Positions 7,997 through 15,094 of a stretch of DNA of 27,669 bases are shown piece by piece. The number at the start of each line of letters is the position of its first letter. Position 1 is the first letter of the stretch. The notes beneath the pieces are model-generated. The model was not told the DNA's origin. It did no database searches and worked only from the letters and a program-made list of their open reading frames with translations. This stretch comes from CAYVZU01 sp964455935 (GTDB lineage: Bacteria; Fibrobacterota; CAYVZU01): the NCBI GenBank assembly GCA_964455935.1, contig CAYVZU010000044.1, positions 1-27,669 of the forward strand, given 5' to 3'. The position numbers and the translations under genes are program-made.

Positions 7997-8173
7997 ATGA
8001 AGGTTGAAGGATTAAGAAGGAAAACGAGCTGGTCCATCGGTGGCGATTGCGAGGGCATTTATTCTGTATGGAATATTCTGTATGGAATACGCTTGATCCG
8101 GCTGCTGGTGTCCTGCTATTTATACATTTTCATCCTTCAACCTTTTCCTCCTTCTTTCTTCCTGAAACAGTGA
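7997..8173 (+). CDS. Possible small ORF (58 aa) with a hydrophobic C-terminal half, upstream of nusA
   Basis: An ATG at 7997 preceded by AAAGGA about 4 nt upstream opens a 58-codon frame ending with TGA at 8171-8173. The predicted peptide is basic at first (KVEGLRRKTSW). Its second half is a plausible membrane segment (LIRLLVSCYLYIFIL) followed by a Pro/Phe-rich tail. The ORF starts inside the left arm and ends just beyond the right arm of an inverted repeat, and it contains the tandem 14-mer. The coding signal may therefore be a by-product of repeats. I do not recognise the peptide. It is listed as a candidate small membrane protein or leader, with low confidence. Confidence 0.18.
   Translation: MKVEGLRRKTSWSIGGDCEGIYSVWNILYGIRLIRLLVSCYLYIFILQPFPPSFFLKQ
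8060..8087 (+). repeat. Perfect tandem duplication of a 14-mer
   Basis: TATTCTGTATGGAA occurs twice head to tail (8060-8073 and 8074-8087), five bases upstream of the candidate -35 box of the nusA operon. The junction contains the palindrome GAATATTC. It could be a regulator-binding site or a slippage duplication. Confidence 0.6.
8093..8122 (+). promoter_or_regulatory. Candidate promoter for the nusA-pnp operon
   Basis: TTGATC (8093-8098), an 18-nt spacer and TATTTA (8117-8122) match a sigma70-like promoter moderately well. It would give a leader of roughly 225 nt before nusA. No better match is apparent between 7834 and 8300, but the -10 element is not strong. Confidence 0.35.
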
Positions 8174-8299
8174 CTTGCCCTAAGGGCTTCAAAATGGTTA
8201 TCTTACATAGTTTCAGGCGCCTTTAGGGCCGCACCGCCCCTCTTTGTTTTCTGCAAAATCCGGTTCTTGCCAGGATGGCGCGGTTTGGAGGGACCAGGG

Positions 8300-8319
8300 A
8301 GTCCATGGGGCCGTGGACT
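8300..8319 (+). promoter_or_regulatory. Leader hairpin just upstream of the nusA ribosome-binding site
   Basis: AGTCCATGG (8300-8308) pairs with CCGTGGACT (8311-8319), nine pairs with one G-T wobble and a very tight loop. It ends 25 nt before the AAGGAG (8345-8350) of nusA. No T-tract follows, so it is not a terminator. A role in mRNA stability or translation control is inferred only. Confidence 0.35.
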
Positions 8320-8356
8320 GCATATAGGGCTTTCAACAAGGAGTAAGGAGAAACCA

Positions 8357-9505
8357 ATGAACATCGACCTCGTTGGATTCATCACCCAGATCGCGCGGGA
8401 GAAGAACGTCAGCATGGATGTGGTGATTGACTCCCTGAAATTGGGATTGATTACGGCTGCCCGCAAATACATCAACAAGCCGGTCAACATTGAAGCCAAA
8501 GTGGATAAGGAAAAAGGCGACTTGAGCGTGTTCATCAGGCAGAAAGTGGTCGAGATCATCAATGACCCCGAAAAGGAAATTACGATTCAAGACGCGCGCG
8601 AGATCAATCCTAAGATTAAGCTGAATGAATACCTGATTGTGGACCTGCCGATCGATGCGTTTGGTCGGGCTGCCGTACAAACGGCAAAACAGATTGTCAT
8701 GCAGCGGGTGCGGGAGGCTGAACGCGAGAAGATTTTCGAAGACTATCAGGAACGCGTAGGCGAACTGATTACGGGATCGGTGCAGCAGATCGATCGCGGT
8801 AATATTCTGGTCAACCTGGGCCGGACCGAAGCGCTTCTGCCGTGGCGCGAACAGATCCGCAAAGAGAAATACCGGCAAGGCGATACCATTCGCGCCCTGA
8901 TCGTCAATGTCGAAAATAGTCCCAACGGTGCGCAGGTGATCTTGTCGCGGACGGCTCCTGATTTTTTATCCAAGCTCTTCGAATTGGAGGTGCCGGAAAT
9001 CTACGATGGAATCGTGGAGATCAAGGCCGTGGCGCGCGATCCCGGGCTTCGCTCGAAAATCGCGGTCATCTCACGCGACGAACGCGTGGATCCAGTGGGC
9101 GCCTGCGTGGGCATGAAGGGCAACCGTGTTCAGGCCATTGTGCGGGAGCTTTCGAACGAGCGCATCGATATTATCAATTGGGTCGATGATATCACCATCC
9201 TTATCAAGCGAACCCTGGCGCCCGCCGAGGTCAAGAAGGTGAACGAGATCGAGGACAACCGGGTGATTGTGATCGTCACGGATGATTCGTTGGCACAGGC
9301 CATCGGAAAGAACGGACAGAATATTCGGCTCACGTCGCAGCTGGTTGGCCGCGAGATCGATATCTTTGGCAACGAAGAGTGGGCCGCCAAGAGTGAAGAA
9401 GACAAAGCAGCGGCCCTGCGGCCGAAATCCAAACCCGAAGCAGTAGAAGCAAAAGAACAGGCCGAATCCCAAGCGGAGGAGACGCCTCAAACCGTTGAGG
9501 GGTAG
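8357..9505 (+). CDS. nusA: Transcription termination/antitermination factor NusA
   Basis: The 382-residue product has the NusA domain order: N-terminal RNA-polymerase-binding domain (about 1-125), S1 domain beginning near residue 135 (GELITGSVQQIDRGNILVNLGRTEALLPW), KH1 (VGACVGMKGNRVQAIVRELSNERIDIINW) and KH2 (AQAIGKNGQNIRLTSQLVGREIDIFG). It ends in an acidic, Ala/Glu-rich low-complexity tail and lacks the C-terminal acidic repeats of E. coli NusA, as in many non-gammaproteobacteria. NusA modulates RNA polymerase pausing, termination and antitermination. The start is ATG at 8357, with AAGGAG 6 nt upstream. The frame is open further upstream but that extension is not family-like. rimP, often immediately upstream, is absent here. 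infB follows after 18 nt. Confidence 0.96.
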   Translation: MNIDLVGFITQIAREKNVSMDVVIDSLKLGLITAARKYINKPVNIEAKVDKEKGDLSVFIRQKVVEIINDPEKEITIQDAREINPKIKLNEYLIVDLPIDAFGRAAVQTAKQIVMQRVREAEREKIFEDYQERVGELITGSVQQIDRGNILVNLGRTEALLPWREQIRKEKYRQGDTIRALIVNVENSPNGAQVILSRTAPDFLSKLFELEVPEIYDGIVEIKAVARDPGLRSKIAVISRDERVDPVGACVGMKGNRVQAIVRELSNERIDIINWVDDITILIKRTLAPAEVKKVNEIEDNRVIVIVTDDSLAQAIGKNGQNIRLTSQLVGREIDIFGNEEWAAKSEEDKAAALRPKSKPEAVEAKEQAESQAEETPQTVEG

Positions 9506-9523
9506 GCCGGAATAGGACCGAAA

Positions 9524-11734
9524 ATGGCAAAGATCAAAGCATATCAACTCGCCAAAGAATTCAATCTTTCAAGCGCGGCACTAGTGCAGCTCCTGCGCGA
9601 AATGGGCTATGAGCTCAAGAGCCACATGAGCACCGTCGATGACGAGATGCGCGCGAAAATCGAGAGCAAATTCGCCAAGCAGCGCGAGGAAGTCAAGCAA
9701 GAGTACGCGCGCAAAAGCAAACTCATCGTTCAGCCCAAAGTCACCGACGACCTCGTTGTGGCCGGGGAAGAACGGATCAAGAAGGCGCCCACCACGTACA
9801 CCAGTTTCGAAGCGCTTGCCTCGAAGAGCAAGAAGAAGAAAAAAAAAGTCAAGCAGGCCACAACGGCCGAACAGACTCAGGTGAAGGACAATGTCCGGCG
9901 GATCATGGGCAAGATCAGCCTGGGCGACAAGGTGCGTCATAAATACCACAAGGACGAGAAAACAGCCGAGGGTGACGGCGCTCCGCGCAAAAAACTGCTG
10001 GTCAGTGAGTTCGTTTCCATCAGTGAACTGGCCCGCATGATGGGCCGCAGCGCAACCGAGGTAATGGGTAAGTGTCTCGAGCTTGGCCTGATGGTTACCA
10101 TCAACCAGCGTTTGGATTTTGACACCATCGCCTTGATCGTGGACGAGTTTGGTTACGAGGCCGAATTAATGGAGGAATACGCCCCCGAGCATGTGACGGC
10201 GCCGATGGAAAAAACCAGCGGAACTGTTCTGCGGCCGCCGGTTGTCACGGTGATGGGCCACGTGGATCACGGCAAGACGTCTTTGCTGGATTATATTCGA
10301 AAAACCAATGTCATTAAGACGGAAGCCGGTGGAATTACCCAGCATATCGGCGCCTATATAGTCAAGACGGCGCGGGGGCCGGTAACTTTCCTCGACACCC
10401 CGGGCCACGAGGCCTTTACAGCCATGCGCGCCCGCGGGGCGCAAATCACCGACGTGGTTGTGCTGGTTGTGGCCGCCGACAGCGGCGTTATGCCGCAGAC
10501 GGTGGAGGCCATCGACCACGCCAAAGCGGCCAAAGTGCCCCTGGTCGTCGCCATCAACAAAATGGATCTGCCTTCGGCCAATCCCGATCTTGTAAAGAGC
10601 CAGCTTGCGCAGCACGGCGTAGTGGTCGAGGGGTACGGCGGAAATGTCCAGGCGGTGCCGCTTTCGGCGCGCACGGGTGAGAATGTTGATAAGCTTTTGG
10701 AGTTGCTGGCACTGGAAACCGAGCTTTTGGAGCTGAAAGGCAATCCCGAGCTTCAGGCGAGGGGCGTGATCATCGAGGCGGAGTTGAGCAAGGCGATGGG
10801 ACCCATGGCAACCGTGCTGGTGCAGAACGGAACGTTGCGAGTAAGCGACCCCTTCGTGGTGGGCGTCTATTCGGGCCGCGTCCGGATGCTTCTCAACGAG
10901 AAAGGCGATCATGTGACCGAGGCAGGTCCTTCAACGCCCGTGCGCGTGCTGGGTCTTGAAGGGGTGCCGCAGGCCGGAGATACTTTCCTTGTTGTGGAAA
11001 ACGAGCGGGAAGCCCGCGACATCGCATCCCGTCGGCGTCAGGCCAAGCACGAGCGCGATATTCGCCAGATCCGGGTGACGCTTGACAACTGGAGCAGTCA
11101 TGTGGCTTCCAACGGCCCTGGCGAATTGGACCTTGTGATCAAGGGTGACGTGGATGGTTCAGTCGAAGCGCTATCATCCCAAATCGAGCAACTTTCGACT
11201 AGTGAAGTCAAAGTCCGCGTGATCCATAAAAGCGTGGGAGCCATCAAAGAAACCGATGTTGACCTGGCTGCAACATCCAAGGCGATTATTATTGGGTTTC
11301 ATGTGCGGCCCAACAGCAAGATCCGCGAATACGCAGAATCCGAAGGCGTTGAAATCCGCACCTACCGCATCATTTACGAGGCGGTGGAAGAGGTGAAAAA
11401 GGCCATGACGGGCCTTCTGGCCCCGGAGGAAAAAGAGAATATCGTGGGCCGCGCCGAGGTTCGCCAGGTCTTTCGTGTTTCGAAGAGGGGCAATATTGCC
11501 GGCTGTGGCGTCTCTTCGGGCGTGGCACGACGGGGTACGCGCGTGCGCGTGATTCGCGATGATGTCGAGATCGCCGATACCACCATGGCCAGTCTTCGCC
11601 ATCACACCGAAGATGTGCGCGAGATGGCCGCGGGATTCGAATGCGGAATTATGCTGGACAAATTCGATGACGTAAAGGTGGGCGACATCTTCGAGTTCTA
11701 CGAAATCCAGAAGATCGCGAGAACCTCGTTGTGA
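9524..11734 (+). CDS. infB: Translation initiation factor IF-2
   Basis: This 736-residue GTPase has two IF2_N-type modules, at the N-terminus (YQLAKEFNLSSAALVQLLREMGYELKSH) and near residues 165-220 (SISELARMMGRSATEVMGKCLELGLMV). A Lys-rich linker (KSKKKKKKVK) lies between them. The G domain has G1 GHVDHGKTS at about 245-253, G3 DTPGHEAF and G4 NKMD, and domains II-IV follow up to the fMet-tRNA-binding C-terminus. IF-2 places initiator tRNA on the 30S subunit and promotes subunit joining. The length is near the short end for the family because the N-terminal linker is compact. The start has AGGA upstream. Its last codons overlap rbfA by 4 nt. Confidence 0.97.
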   Translation: MAKIKAYQLAKEFNLSSAALVQLLREMGYELKSHMSTVDDEMRAKIESKFAKQREEVKQEYARKSKLIVQPKVTDDLVVAGEERIKKAPTTYTSFEALASKSKKKKKKVKQATTAEQTQVKDNVRRIMGKISLGDKVRHKYHKDEKTAEGDGAPRKKLLVSEFVSISELARMMGRSATEVMGKCLELGLMVTINQRLDFDTIALIVDEFGYEAELMEEYAPEHVTAPMEKTSGTVLRPPVVTVMGHVDHGKTSLLDYIRKTNVIKTEAGGITQHIGAYIVKTARGPVTFLDTPGHEAFTAMRARGAQITDVVVLVVAADSGVMPQTVEAIDHAKAAKVPLVVAINKMDLPSANPDLVKSQLAQHGVVVEGYGGNVQAVPLSARTGENVDKLLELLALETELLELKGNPELQARGVIIEAELSKAMGPMATVLVQNGTLRVSDPFVVGVYSGRVRMLLNEKGDHVTEAGPSTPVRVLGLEGVPQAGDTFLVVENEREARDIASRRRQAKHERDIRQIRVTLDNWSSHVASNGPGELDLVIKGDVDGSVEALSSQIEQLSTSEVKVRVIHKSVGAIKETDVDLAATSKAIIIGFHVRPNSKIREYAESEGVEIRTYRIIYEAVEEVKKAMTGLLAPEEKENIVGRAEVRQVFRVSKRGNIAGCGVSSGVARRGTRVRVIRDDVEIADTTMASLRHHTEDVREMAAGFECGIMLDKFDDVKVGDIFEFYEIQKIARTSL

Positions 11735-12087
11735 GGGAGCCGTCCAGGCGTCAGCAGCGGCTCGCCGATCTCCTGAAGCAGGAAATAAGCCGGATTCTGC
11801 AGAGCGAAATCCGCGACCCCCGCATTGGGTTTGTGACGGTCACCAATCTCGAGATATCGTCCGATTTGCAAATGGCCACGGTATACGTGCAGGTGCTGGG
11901 GAGTGAAAAAGAGCGCAAAGATACGCTAATCGGATTGGGGCGGGCGGCATCCTACATTCGTAACGATCTGGCATCGCGTGTCGATTTGCGTCGCGTCCCG
12001 AATTTACGCTTTCTTTACGATGAAGGAATGGATCATTACGAGCGTATCCAGAAGCTCCTTGGCGACATTTCCAGCGACACCCAATGA
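11731..12087 (+). CDS. rbfA: 30S ribosome-binding factor RbfA
   Basis: The 118-residue protein carries the RbfA KH-like fold signature: RQQRLADLLKQEISRILQSEIRDPRIGFVTVTNLEISSDLQMATVYVQVLG, then LGRAASYIRNDLASRVDLRRVPNLRFLYDEGMDHYERI. RbfA helps mature the 17S rRNA 5' end and the 30S subunit, especially in the cold. The start is GTG at 11731, which overlaps the infB stop (GTGA) and implies translational coupling. The length matches the family. Confidence 0.95.
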   Translation: MREPSRRQQRLADLLKQEISRILQSEIRDPRIGFVTVTNLEISSDLQMATVYVQVLGSEKERKDTLIGLGRAASYIRNDLASRVDLRRVPNLRFLYDEGMDHYERIQKLLGDISSDTQ

Positions 12088-12088
12088 T

Positions 12089-13099
12089 GTGGTGGCCGGG
12101 ATCCGGCGGTTCCAACGCTTTCTGATTGCCTCGCACCGGAATCCTGATGGCGACTCCCTGGGCGCCCAATTGGCGCTCCGGCGGATTCTTTCTGCTTTGG
12201 GCAAAGAGTCACTCATCGTGGCCGCGGACCCAGTGCCGCGCCACTACAGGTTTCTTCCGGATTGGCGAGCGATCCGTCTTCTCAAGCGCCCGCGTCCAGA
12301 CTCTAAATTTGACTGTCTTATCGTTCTGGATTCCTCCAGCTATCCGCGCACTGGGCTGGAATCCTGGAATAAACCCCTGATCAACATCGATCATCATGCC
12401 GACAACACGCGTTTTGGCACCCTGAATTGGGTTGAAGCTCATAGCAGTTGCTGCTGTGAACTGATTTTTTCCTTATTTCGGAAATTGCGCATCCCGGGCG
12501 ATTCGGTGCTCGCGGAGCAGCTCTACGTTGGACTTCTCACCGATACGGGCGGGTTCCGCTTCTCCAATACCTCCCGGCAGGTCTTTTCCATGGCTGCGGA
12601 CCTTTTGGGTCTGGGTGTGGATGGCTACCGCGTAACCCGCAGCATCTACAACACAAGCACTTTGGCCAAGATGCGGCTGCGGGGGCGCATTTTGTCCGAG
12701 GCCAGCCTGCAATGCGACGACAAAGTCTGCCTCCTTGAAATGGAGCCAAAGCTTCCTGAAAAATACGGTGCATCGCCCGAAGACACCGAAGGGATTTCGG
12801 ATGAAACCCTGGCCATCGCCGGAGTCGAGGTGGGCGTGTTCGCCCGCCCCAATGACAATCAGACCAAATTTAATCTGCGCTCGGCCGGCCGGGTCAATGT
12901 TGGCGCCATTGCGCGCCTGTTTGGGGGAGGTGGGCACCAGGAGGCGGCCGGTTGTACGCTCAACATGTCCGGCGCCGAAGCCGGTTTCAAGCTCGCAACC
13001 GAGCTCGAGAAAGCGATTCTGGAAGCGGCCAATCCTAAGACAATGTCTCGCCGGTCAAAAAAAGCGAACCTTCCGCGGCGCAGGTTACCATCCCAATGA
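12089..13099 (+). CDS. nrnA: DHH/DHHA1 phosphoesterase, NrnA-like (nanoRNase / pAp phosphatase)
   Basis: The protein (about 336 residues from this start) has DHH motifs in order: FLIASHRNPDGDSLGAQLAL, a DSSSYPRTG segment, NIDHHADNTRFG, and DTGGFRF. The C-terminal DHHA1 domain has GGGGHQEAAGCTL. NrnA-type enzymes degrade 2-5 nt RNAs and dephosphorylate 3'-phosphoadenosine 5'-phosphate; this position between rbfA and truB is common. The frame is open upstream to 11978 inside rbfA. I chose GTG at 12089, two bases after the rbfA stop, because it puts the first DHH motif at the family's usual distance. ATG 12020 and TTG codons in between are alternatives. The final codons overlap truB by 4 nt (ATGA). 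Confidence 0.88.
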   Translation: MVAGIRRFQRFLIASHRNPDGDSLGAQLALRRILSALGKESLIVAADPVPRHYRFLPDWRAIRLLKRPRPDSKFDCLIVLDSSSYPRTGLESWNKPLINIDHHADNTRFGTLNWVEAHSSCCCELIFSLFRKLRIPGDSVLAEQLYVGLLTDTGGFRFSNTSRQVFSMAADLLGLGVDGYRVTRSIYNTSTLAKMRLRGRILSEASLQCDDKVCLLEMEPKLPEKYGASPEDTEGISDETLAIAGVEVGVFARPNDNQTKFNLRSAGRVNVGAIARLFGGGGHQEAAGCTLNMSGAEAGFKLATELEKAILEAANPKTMSRRSKKANLPRRRLPSQ

Positions 13100-13833
13100 A
13101 CTCCGACTTGGGTGGATTTCTCCTGATCGACAAACCGCAAGGCGTTACATCTTTTGCGGTCGTGGCGTGCATCCGCAAGCTGACCGGTGTGAAAAAAGTG
13201 GGGCACGCCGGAACCCTTGATCCAATCGCCACAGGTCTTCTGATCCTCGCATTGGGGAAAGCGACCAAAAGCATCGACAAAATTGCCGGGCTCGATAAGA
13301 CCTATTGGTTCACATTGTGTTTCGGAACGCGCACGGACACCGATGACCTGGACGGCCGCGTCATTGCCAGGGAGGATGCGTCCGCCCTGGCAGTCGAGTC
13401 GATCAATGCCGTACTCCCGGAATTCCGCGGCAGCATTATGCAGACACCGCCGCAATACTCGGCCATCAAGATATCGGGCCGGCGTGCCTACAAGCTTGCC
13501 CGGTCGGGCATTGAACCGGGGCTGCGGTCGCGCCCGGTTACTGTTTTCGATCTTGCGCTGAAAAGCGTAGCGCCTCCTTTGGCGGATTTCGTTCTCCATT
13601 GTTCGAAAGGGACCTACGTTCGGGCACTTGGCCGCGATCTGGGCGAGCGGCTGGGTTGCGGCGCATGCGTAAGCCAGATCCGGCGAACGCAGATAGGCCC
13701 GTTTGGGATTGAGGATGCACTTTCGATGGGGGATGTCGATCTTGGCAAGATCGTCTCCGGAGTCCTGCCTCTGGAGACAGCCCTCAACAAGCTGACCGGA
13801 GGCGTTGCCAATGTCCCGGAGTGCGCATGTTGA
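13096..13833 (+). CDS. truB: tRNA pseudouridine(55) synthase TruB
   Basis: This 245-residue protein has the TruB core: FLLIDKPQGVTSF, the catalytic block KKVGHAGTLDPIATGLLILALGKATK with the conserved Asp, TYWFTLCFGTRTDTDDLDG, QTPPQYSAIKISGRRAYKLAR, and CSKGTYVRALGRDLGERLGCGACVSQIRRTQIG. It isomerises U55 in the T-loop of tRNAs to pseudouridine. It is short because it lacks an extended C-terminal PUA-like domain. Its ATG overlaps the nrnA stop, and its stop overlaps the start of ribF. Confidence 0.96.
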   Translation: MNSDLGGFLLIDKPQGVTSFAVVACIRKLTGVKKVGHAGTLDPIATGLLILALGKATKSIDKIAGLDKTYWFTLCFGTRTDTDDLDGRVIAREDASALAVESINAVLPEFRGSIMQTPPQYSAIKISGRRAYKLARSGIEPGLRSRPVTVFDLALKSVAPPLADFVLHCSKGTYVRALGRDLGERLGCGACVSQIRRTQIGPFGIEDALSMGDVDLGKIVSGVLPLETALNKLTGGVANVPECAC

Positions 13834-14819
13834 CGATCAAAGGGACGCATTTCCGCGACGCATTAAGCACCCGGGGTACCGTGGTGACGATGGGCAATTT
13901 CGATGGCGTGCATCGGGGCCACCAGAAGGTGATACTGGAAGCACGCGCCAGGGCTCGCAGGCGGCAATGCAGCCTGGCTGTGATTACGTTCGATCCACAT
14001 CCCGAACAGGTGCTTTCGCCCGAGGCGGCGCCAAAGCTGCTGACCACGGTGGAAGAAAAAGAATGGATCATGAACCGCCTGGGCGTGGATGTGTTGTGGG
14101 TTCTTCCCTTCACGCTGGAGCTGGCGGGGCTGCCGGCGGACGCGTTCTTCCGTCGCTTTGTAATCGAAGAAGCCGGCGCTCAGGAGATCGTATTGGGCCA
14201 CGACCATCGGTTTGGCACCGGCGCCCAAGGAAATTTTTCGCTGGTCAGGGACCTTACACACAGGACCAACATCAAAGCGGATATTTTAAAGCCGGAAATG
14301 GTCGAGGGCCAGGCTGTTTCAAGCACCTGGATTCGCAAATGGGTTTCCCACGGCGATTTCGAAAATGCAATGCATTTGTTGGGATATCCCTACTTGATTT
14401 CGGGCCAGGTCGTGCGCGGCCGCGGTTTGGGGCGCGAAATGGGCTTTCCCACGATCAATTTGGGCCTGGTCCAGTTGAACAAGCTGTTGCCGCCGCCCGG
14501 CATATATTCTGCTCAGGTTTGCGCTCAAAACCGGATCTATGACGGCGCCTTCTATCTTGGCAGAAAGCCCACTTTTGGAGGCAACGAAACCAGCCTGGAA
14601 ATTCATCTGTTGGATTTTAATGGTGATTTGTATGGTGCACATGTTTTAATTTATATGCGCCGAAAGCTTCGTGAAGACCGGAAGTTCGATTCTGTCGACT
14701 CCCTGGCCCGGCAAATCCAGGCGGATATCGCCCAAATTCGAGCCGGCCGGAACCCGAAGCAAGAGAATATGCCACCCGAAATGGAGAACTTTTCATCGAT
14801 GGAGGACCTATGCCCCTGA
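13827..14819 (+). CDS. ribF: Bifunctional riboflavin kinase / FAD synthetase
   Basis: The N-terminal FAD synthetase (nucleotidyltransferase) domain shows VTMGNFDGVHRGHQ, VITFDPHPEQVL and VLGHDHRFGTGAQGN. The C-terminal riboflavin kinase domain shows GQVVRGRGLGREMGFPTINL, PGIYSAQV and GAFYLGRKPTFGG, then LEIHLLDFNGDLYG. The enzyme makes FMN and then FAD from riboflavin. About 330 residues is typical. I start at ATG 13827 because GGAG lies 5 nt upstream; an in-frame GTG at 13821 would add two residues. The start overlaps truB by 7 nt and the 3' end overlaps rpsO by 10 nt. Confidence 0.95.
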   Translation: MLTIKGTHFRDALSTRGTVVTMGNFDGVHRGHQKVILEARARARRRQCSLAVITFDPHPEQVLSPEAAPKLLTTVEEKEWIMNRLGVDVLWVLPFTLELAGLPADAFFRRFVIEEAGAQEIVLGHDHRFGTGAQGNFSLVRDLTHRTNIKADILKPEMVEGQAVSSTWIRKWVSHGDFENAMHLLGYPYLISGQVVRGRGLGREMGFPTINLGLVQLNKLLPPPGIYSAQVCAQNRIYDGAFYLGRKPTFGGNETSLEIHLLDFNGDLYGAHVLIYMRRKLREDRKFDSVDSLARQIQADIAQIRAGRNPKQENMPPEMENFSSMEDLCP

Positions 14820-15079
14820 CCAAAGAGGCCGTACAGAAAACCGTGGCCCAGCATGGTGCCAAGCCCAATGATTGCGGCCGCACCGAAGTCCAGATTGCCT
14901 TGTTGACTGAACGCATCAATCAGCTGACCGGGCATTTCGAACGCAGCCCCAACGACCACCATTCCCGCACAGGGCTGATGAAAATGGTGGGAGAACGCCG
15001 GCGTCTGCTAAACTATTTGCAGCGCATAGACATCGAACGCTATCGCGCCATTGTCAAAAACCTGAAACTTCGAAAGTAA
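14810..15079 (+). CDS. rpsO: 30S ribosomal protein S15
   Basis: The 89-residue length and sequence are standard S15, with TEVQIALLTERINQLTGHF, the 16S-binding segment NDHHSRTGLMKMVGERRRLLNYL, and ending KNLKLRK. S15 binds the central domain of 16S rRNA early in 30S assembly. The ATG at 14810 has GGAGG just upstream (inside the end of ribF), so the two genes overlap in different frames. pnp follows 15 nt later, the classical rpsO-pnp pair. Confidence 0.98.
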   Translation: MPLTKEAVQKTVAQHGAKPNDCGRTEVQIALLTERINQLTGHFERSPNDHHSRTGLMKMVGERRRLLNYLQRIDIERYRAIVKNLKLRK

Positions 15080-15094
15080 ATTGGAGCAAATCGA

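Larger units (their letters stand above)
8000..8144. repeat. Separated 13-bp inverted repeat (purine/pyrimidine-rich arms)
   Basis: AAGGTTGAAGGAT at 8000-8012 is the exact reverse complement of 8132-8144. The arms are about 120 nt apart and each is embedded in a longer purine-rich (left) or pyrimidine-rich (right) tract. The pair could bracket a small non-autonomous repeat element or form a long-range hairpin in a transcript. The arms are seen directly; the role is unknown. Confidence 0.5.

Noticed and set aside
8225..8250. Possible attenuator (GC-rich stem followed by a T-rich run) before nusA
   Set aside because: The stem needs a bulge and the T run is interrupted, so it is not better than chance.
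8267..8356. 30-codon N-terminal extension of nusA
   Set aside because: The extension is not NusA-like, and the ATG at 8357 has an ideal AAGGAG.
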